64,000 nucleotides of DNA from contig BCIX01000001.1 of the NCBI GenBank assembly GCA_001600095.1, positions 5,543,198 through 5,607,197 on the forward strand, given 5' to 3'. Shown in pieces: positions 58,079 through 64,000 of this stretch. This DNA comes from Bullera alba. Lineage: Eukaryota > Basidiomycota > Tremellomycetes > Tremellales > Bulleraceae. Within the stretch, counting starts at the first letter, position 1, and each line of letters starts with the position of its first letter. The position numbers and the translations under genes are program-made. A model generated the notes under the pieces. It saw nothing but the letters and a program-made list of their open reading frames with translations. It had not been told where the DNA came from and made no database searches.

Positions 58079-59839
58079 ATGGTAGCCGTCGCTTCGTCTC
58101 GCGTCTTCGCCCGCTTGTCCCATTACCCCAACACAACGCTCTTCAGTTCTCATTCACCACTCGCATTGACATCCAGGTTATACAGCACACTACCTTCGCT
58201 CAGACGAGCTCACCCGGCTACGCAGCTACATCACACGAATAGATACCTCGCCACAGTCACGAACATGCCCGTCGCCACGGGCAAACACACCGCCGATATC
58301 ACTGCCGAGGTCGGTGGGCAGCATAATGTGGACAAGCTGCACAAGATATCCAGAGACTTCAGGAGTGAGTGGTAGCTGCCTGAACAATCCGGAACTCGAT
58401 GTCGGCTCGGATTTGCCTTGTTAGAACACCCTCTGAGTTCTACTTAGCCGACACCATCACCATCCCCACCGACGCGCAGCTACTCGCCGCCCTGACTGCG
58501 ACCAGAGGTGACGATGTGTATGGCGAAGATGCGGCCACCAGGGAGTTGGAGGAGAGAATAGCTAGGTTGACTGGTAAAGAGGCCGCCATGTTTGGCTCCA
58601 GCGGCACCATGACCAACCGTGAGTGCACCACCGTCTGGGTAATGCTGATGAGTCACGCAGAAATTGCAATTAAAGTACACATGAAGTCTCCTCCGCAGAG
58701 CGTTCTAGTGGATCACCGAGCCCATATCCACTGCATGGAAGGTGCGTTTTTCTGCAGGGCCGACATGGCAGGGTAGCTGATCGAAACGTAGCTGGCGGCA
58801 TAGCAATGTTCACTCAGGCTACAACATATTCTGTCGTACCATCAAACGGCGAGCACATGACGTTAGAAGATATCAAGCCTAATCTCCGACTGGGCGAGGA
58901 TATCCACTATGCGCCAACAAAGCTTATCTGCCTGGAGAACACTCTCAGTGGTATGGTCTTTCCCCAGGACGAGGTGGTCAGGATCGGTGAAATGGCAAAG
59001 AGCCATGGGATCGCTATGCACCTCGACGGCGCTAGGATCTTCGAGGTAGCCGCCAAAGAGGTAGAAGCTAGAGGGCTGGACCCGAGGAAAGAAGAGGATA
59101 TTCAGACTGTGTAAGTTCGGACAGAGAGGATTTGGACAGAGGTTGAGTACGTGCTTACACTCGTGGCGGATAGTCTGACTGAGCTCTGCGCTCCATTCGA
59201 CTCGGCATCGCTTTGCCTATCCAAGGGTATCGGGGCACCAGTCGGCTCGTAAGTCACCCTGCGACGGGCTTCCGCTAACGATCAGTGCTACGGTTGGTAC
59301 CAAAGAGTTTATCGCCCGAGCCAAGTGGTTCAGAAAGGCCTTCGGCGGTGGTGTTAGGCAGATTGGTCCCACGGCTGCTGCTGCCGACCATGCTATCACT
59401 CATCACTTCCCTCGTCTTGCAGGCACCCATGCTCTTGCTCGACGACTGGGCGAAGGCCTGAAGGAGCTTGGCGTGGATATCATCGCGCCAATACACACCA
59501 ACATGGTAAGTACAGCCATGAGGGACATGGTCCAGTGACTGATTTTCTGCATGCCAACAGGTTTTCTTCGACCCCACACCTATTGGCGTGCCGATCGAGG
59601 CCATCTTTGCGAGACTGGCCGCTTTGGACGACCCTATAACTGTCAAATATAACAGACTGGTCATTCACCACCAGACCAGTCCGCAGGCGGTGGAGGACCT
59701 GATCGCTTGTGTGAGAGAGATGAAGAGCGAGGTGGAGGATGGTAAAGGACAACAAGTCAAGGTCGAGGGACAGGATGTGGCGAGGGATTCGGCAATGCAG
59801 CAGGAGAAGAAGATTAGGCAGCAGACGCTGGGTTATTAG
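58079..59839 (+). CDS. GLY1: L-threonine aldolase (low specificity)
   Basis: This PLP enzyme splits threonine or allo-threonine to glycine and acetaldehyde. Blocks are [98 protein letters not shown] (the DGAR motif), [14 protein letters not shown] (PLP-binding Lys) and [13 protein letters not shown]. The first ATG (58079) yields a 62-residue Arg/Ser/His-rich leader ([20 protein letters not shown] and on) that looks like a mitochondrial presequence. A second Met (58265, [13 protein letters not shown]) matches the usual cytosolic start. The C-terminus has an extra charged tail ending RQQTLGY. The internal exon 58660-58740 is needed to join TMTNQIA to [17 protein letters not shown]. Complete and probably active. 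Confidence 0.93.
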
Positions 59840-60709
59840 GCATGAGAGCGTTTGGACTGGACAAAGGATGCTACGTTCAGCTTCGTTTCATAGCTGGATT
59901 AGGCTGGACATACTTGTCTCGTTGGATCCTCTTTATAACTAAGGTCGAAGGAGGTCGAGGCTGGTCGAGGGCTGTCGCGACCCTCACTCGGCCGAGACGG
60001 AGGCCCCCAAGCGCTTTGAGGGGTAACCCACTTGCATGTGGGCGATCGAGCTGCTGTTTTGCCTCATGCAACGTCATGCACATGGTGGGGAGACATCGCA
60101 GAGACAGACCGACCTCGTTTAGGACCCACTCGTCAGAGCCTGTCACAGCTTGTCACCCTAACTGCGGCAATGGCAGCGACGATTACAGTGTCCTGAACTA
60201 ACTATTTTGAACCTGATTTGCCACCCGAACCGAAACGCTCAGACCTTCCCCCCACGGCCCGGACGTTGCGCCCGCTTCGGCACGGACGGGCCGAGTCGGA
60301 GCTGGCCTCTCCTTACGTTGTTTGATTAGGATGGGTGTGGAGTGGGTCATCCACTGGTGAAAATTGGGAATCCTCACCTATCCTCACCCACAATCTCCAT
60401 CTCCACCTCCATAGAGGACATAACATCAGATCACATCCCAAGAGGCTATCCCCAATCGCATCAGGAGCATTCCCAACCATCCAATCTCACCATCAAAGGT
60501 ATTGGGAAGCACGTTCACCCGGGTCAAGACAAATAAAGTACAAAGGGTGGGTACCGGAGACCGGACATCCGAATCCCCTCGACTCTTCTTCATCCGCTAC
60601 TACCTATACACTCCGTACTGACAATCGATCGCAGCGGCAACACCGCATCCGAGAGTCACTTCAGACTCGTCTCGAGTACAACACCCACCCCCTGTCATAC
60701 CTTCGCGCC
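59840..60709. other. Intergenic, GUT2 promoter
   Basis: 870 bases ending in a pyrimidine- and A-rich leader before GUT2. An open frame runs in from 60335 in phase with GUT2, but its composition is leader-like and the first Met with a targeting sequence is at 60710. No gene is seen. Confidence 0.5.
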
Positions 60710-63477
60710 ATGTTCAGAGGCCGATCAATCCCCCGCCCCTCGCGACGATCTGTCATCGTCGCCAGTTCCGCCCTTGCCCTCACCTCCACCTACTACCTAG
60801 CCTCGTCCCAAAAGCTCGAAGCCGAGAGCATACCCGTCACCAAGCGGAGGCCCGGCCCGCTATGGGCGCCACCATCCCGATCTCAGATGCTGGAGCATCT
60901 CAAAACGTCCGGCCGATACGTCCACAGAACCGACGAGGAAGGTGGACCGGTTCCAGGACCTGTCCTTCTCAAGGATGAGAACACGCCAGATGGATCGGAA
61001 GAGGATGGAGATGTCTTCGATCTGATTATTATTGGAGGTGGAGCCACCGGTGCCGGTACCGCCGTCGACGCTGCCAGCCGAGGCTTGAAGGTTGCCTGTG
61101 TGGAGCGAGACGATTTCGCCAGTGGAACAAGTAGTAAGAGTACGAAGCTGGTCCACGGAGGTGTCAGATACCTGCAGAAAGCCATCTTCGAGCTTGACTA
61201 TGGTGAGTGCATCGAGCTGAAGCTAGACAGGCACATGACTGATGGAAACAGAACAATGGAAACTTGTCAAAGAGGCCCTGAAAGAACGACGAGTCTTCTT
61301 GGAAACTGCCCCTCATCTCTCCTCTATGCTTCCGTGAGTAACCTCTAAACAAGTTTATACTGACAGATCTAGTATCCTCCTACCCATCTACACCTGGTGG
61401 CAGCTGCCTTACTACTATGCCGGCTGCAAGCTGTACGATTTCTTGGCTGGAAAAGAGAACATGGAGTCGGCCTACTGGATGGGCAAAGGAAAGGCTCTCG
61501 AGGCATTCCCTATGTTGAAGAAGGACGGTCTGGTCGGTGGTGTCGTCTACTACGACGGTGAGTCAGTTTTATGACCGGAAAGCCGGAAATATACTTACAC
61601 CGTTCAGGTCAACACAACGACTCGAGAATGAACATCTCCCTCGTCATGACCGCTGTGCAACATGGTGCCATCATGGCCAACCACGTCGAGGTCACCGCCT
61701 TGCACAAGAAGTTTGACGCTGCCAAAAACACGGAGAGGATTTACGCGGCGACCATGAAGGACAAGATGACCGGCGACGAGTTCACCGTCAGATGTAGAGT
61801 GAGTCAGACGGACGAGGATCCTTTTCGGACATATTGCTGATACTGAAACAGGGTGTCATTAATGCCACTGGACCATTCAGTGACGGCGTGCGAAAGCTCG
61901 ACGAGCCGACGACGAAAGAGATCGTCGCCCCATCTTCCGGTGTTCACATTACCCTGCCCAACTACTATGGACCCAAGACGATGGGTTTGCTCGACCCTGC
62001 GACATCGGATGGGCGAGTCATCTTCTTCTTGCCTTGGCAAGGGAACGTCATTGCCGGTACGACCGATTCGCCGACCGACGTCTCCCAGAACCCCATTCCC
62101 TCGGAGAAGGAGATTCAGTGGATTCTCGACGAGGTCCGAAACTACCTCTCTCCCGATGTCAAAGTCCGACGAGGAGACGTTCTTTCCGCTTGGAGTGGTA
62201 TTCGACCACTGGTCCGAGACCCAGATGCCAAAGACACCCAGAGTCTGGTCAGGAATCACATGATCAACATCTCCAAGTCGGGATTGCTGACCATTGCTGG
62301 AGGAAAGTGGACCACCTAGTGAGTTGAGAGCGAGTGGATTCTGGAATCGCGCTGATCTAGTACAGCCGAGCTATGGCTGAGGAGACCGTCGACGCTGCGA
62401 TCAAAGAGTACAACTTGAAACCAACCGGTCCATCGCAGACTGAGTTCATCAAACTCGTCGGTGGACACGCTTGGACGCCTACAATGTACATCAAGCTCAT
62501 TCAGCAATTCGGTCTCTCGACCGAGGTCGCCAAACACCTTGCCGAGTCGTATGGTGACCGAGCGTGGACAGTAGCTAGTATGGCCACGCCTACCGGTCAG
62601 ACATGGCCCCTACACGGCGTGCCCCTGAGCCCACTCTACCCCTACATCGAGGCGGAAGCCCGATACGCGTGTAGACACGAGTATGCCCAGACCGCTGTCG
62701 ACTTTGTCGCCAGGCGAACGAGAATTAGTTTCTTGAACGTCCAGGCGACATTGGAGACTCTGCCCCGAGTGATTGAAATCATGGGCGAGGAGCTTGGTTG
62801 GGACAAGGGCAGGAGAGAGTGGGAGTTTGACAATGCGCAAGAGTTCCTCAAGTCGATGGGTCTGCCAGAGGTGAGTAACTCTAGGAAAGGTCATAGCTGA
62901 CGTTTGTAGCAACCGAAATTGAAGCTCAGCGACGTTGCCAAGAAGCCAACAGAGATTGGTCACATCAGTATGGCCCAGCGAAAGGACAAAGAGCTGTTCG
63001 ACCGAGCACAGTTCACCCCAGATGAGGTCGCTCACCTCAGAAGCCAATTCGAGCAATTGGACTTTGTGAGTACACAACTAACATGATTCCAGCTGACAGT
63101 GTAGGACCACGACCAGAGGATCACTCGTGCCGATCTGCTCAATGCCATGAAGAAGATGGGATACGCAAGCTCGAACGAGACGGCCGATAGCATTTTGAGA
63201 GAAGTCGACTTTGGCCGAAAGGGCGCTATCGAGTTCCAAGAGTACCTAGACGTGAGTAGGCTTGGTGCTTGGCAGAGGTACAGAGCTGATGTGGTGGTAG
63301 ATCGCTGCTGGATTGAAGGAGCTGCACATCGAGTCTGCCTTTACGCATCTTGCTCAATTGGACACGTCGAGAAACCTAGCAGAGGGTGATGCGATCGGCA
63401 AGCACGCCAATGACTCCAGCGAGCAGAGATCCGACAGACGCAAGATTCCAGTCGAGAGATCCGGTGGTGGCACATAA
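60710..63477 (+). CDS. GUT2: FAD-dependent glycerol-3-phosphate dehydrogenase with EF-hands
   Basis: It oxidises glycerol-3-phosphate to dihydroxyacetone phosphate and feeds electrons to ubiquinone at the outer face of the inner mitochondrial membrane. The start at 60710 gives [20 protein letters not shown] then [14 protein letters not shown], an arginine-rich presequence plus a possible membrane anchor. FAD motif: [20 protein letters not shown], then [20 protein letters not shown] and [20 protein letters not shown]. Further blocks are [70 protein letters not shown] and [20 protein letters not shown]. Near the C-terminus are two EF-hand units: [20 protein letters not shown] (canonical loop) and [19 protein letters not shown] (degenerate loop). 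The protein continues to 63477 with a charged tail. About 780 residues, as in mammalian GPD2. Confidence 0.94.
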
Positions 63478-63663
63478 GCTGCGAGCGGGAGAGATGGTCT
63501 TTGGATGAGAGTGCAGGATCATGTATCGTCACGATTAATACTTGTCATACCAATGCATAGAGATTTTCTGGGTCTAGTCAATGCAACCCAAAGCTTCCCA
63601 CTTCCCAGTGTTCCCCATCTGCGTTTGTCGTGATCATCTAGAAGAAAGCACCTGATGTCGACG

Positions 63664-64000
63664 TCAGCATAACGCCGGCTCCGGAACACGTTTGATCGAC
63701 TCACTCATGCTGCTCAATTGCCTGTACACGTCTGGACCGAGTCTGAGCCTCATGCCACTGGCGAATTGGACCAAGCACTGAGCCATGGATTTGTACCTGT
63801 TGATCTGCTCCATTCTGCCTTTATCGCCATAGGGACTCTGCTTCAACTGCTGAGACAGCTGATGGAGGCATTTCATCGTTGTGATGATAATCTCATCCAG
63901 GGACGAGATTGTTGGTTGATCCAACAATGCCTTGAAGAGACCGGTCGAACGCTGGATCGAGCCCGAATCGTTATTATCCAATGGCAGCAATTTGGTCTGC
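63664..64000 (-). CDS. C-terminal end of an unrecognised protein
   Basis: Only the last 112 codons are in the window. The open frame from the right edge reads TKLLPLDNNDSGSIQRSTG, then LDEIIITTMKCLHQLSQQL, KQSPYGDKGRMEQINRYKSM and ends SSMSESIKRVPEPALC at 63664. The section is mainly helical, with no membrane segment or catalytic motif. It is convergent with GUT2, 186 bases apart. I do not recognise it, and the upstream part outside the window would be needed to name it. Confidence 0.65.
   Translation of the reverse strand, partial: QTKLLPLDNNDSGSIQRSTGLFKALLDQPTISSLDEIIITTMKCLHQLSQQLKQSPYGDKGRMEQINRYKSMAQCLVQFASGMRLRLGPDVYRQLSSMSESIKRVPEPALC

Noticed and set aside
60335..60709. Upstream in-phase extension of GUT2
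   Set aside because: It is open by chance. The peptide is His/Ser/Arg-rich without targeting features, and the ATG at 60710 has a normal presequence.

Overview
This is a gene-dense, intron-rich stretch of nuclear DNA from a basidiomycete fungus, most likely a Tremellomycete yeast (Cryptococcus/Kwoniella/Papiliotrema type). The lineage is inferred from gene structure: many introns of about 35-60 bases with GTGAGT/GTAAGT donors and CTGAC/CTGAT branch sites just before the acceptor. It is also inferred from protein content: a Rac1 GTPase with a CVLM tail, a Suv4-20/Set9 methyltransferase, a CtIP/Sae2 homologue, and a glycerol-3-phosphate dehydrogenase with C-terminal EF-hands. I saw no transposon, rRNA, CRISPR or viral sequence, and no convincing tRNA.

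Layout. 1-13 kb: BRE1 (-, runs off the left edge), a NudE-type dynein regulator (+), a PLP-homeostasis protein (+), a Zn2Cys6 transcription factor (-) whose zinc cluster is assembled from three exons, and a Pgc1-like glycerophosphodiesterase (-). 13-21 kb: a small unknown gene, kinetochore subunit Mis14/NSL1 (-) divergent from CtIP/Sae2 (+) across only 54 bases, mitochondrial 3-hydroxyacyl-CoA dehydrogenase (-) and rac1 (-). 21-26 kb is gene-poor: a 2.3-kb non-coding interval with a tandem GATA-type repeat, two intronless TATA-box paralogues of unknown function, and a small spliced gene with two usable donors. 26-35.5 kb: SET9 (+), a third intronless TATA-box unknown (+), UGP1 (+) and the proteasome beta-4 subunit (-). 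35.9-41.3 kb: a GEA/GBF1 Arf exchange factor. 41.4-46.3 kb: three adjacent redox/catabolic genes (GliT-like dithiol oxidoreductase, FAH-family hydrolase, flavin-reductase-fold protein). 46.6-57.8 kb: an unknown, possibly F-box protein, a Pom33/TMEM33 membrane protein, a SUR7/PalI-like membrane protein, a mitochondrial rhodanese, mitoribosomal mL44, a CxxC-rich zinc protein and NAD kinase. 58-64 kb: threonine aldolase, GUT2-type glycerol-3-phosphate dehydrogenase and the C-terminal end of an unrecognised protein.

Most genes are single-copy housekeeping genes and are not operonic. Themes that recur are chromatin and chromosome biology (BRE1, SET9, Mis14, CtIP), mitochondrial functions (HADH, mL44, rhodanese, GUT2, possibly the FAH protein and GLY1) and small-GTPase signalling (rac1, GEA). 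The best candidates for undescribed biology are the paralogous pair at 23.3-25.0 kb, the alternative-donor small gene at 25.6-26.0 kb, the CxxC-rich protein at 55.0-55.7 kb and the redox trio at 41.4-46.3 kb. Splice sites were called by eye, so coordinates of multi-exon genes are spans from start codon to stop codon with introns included.
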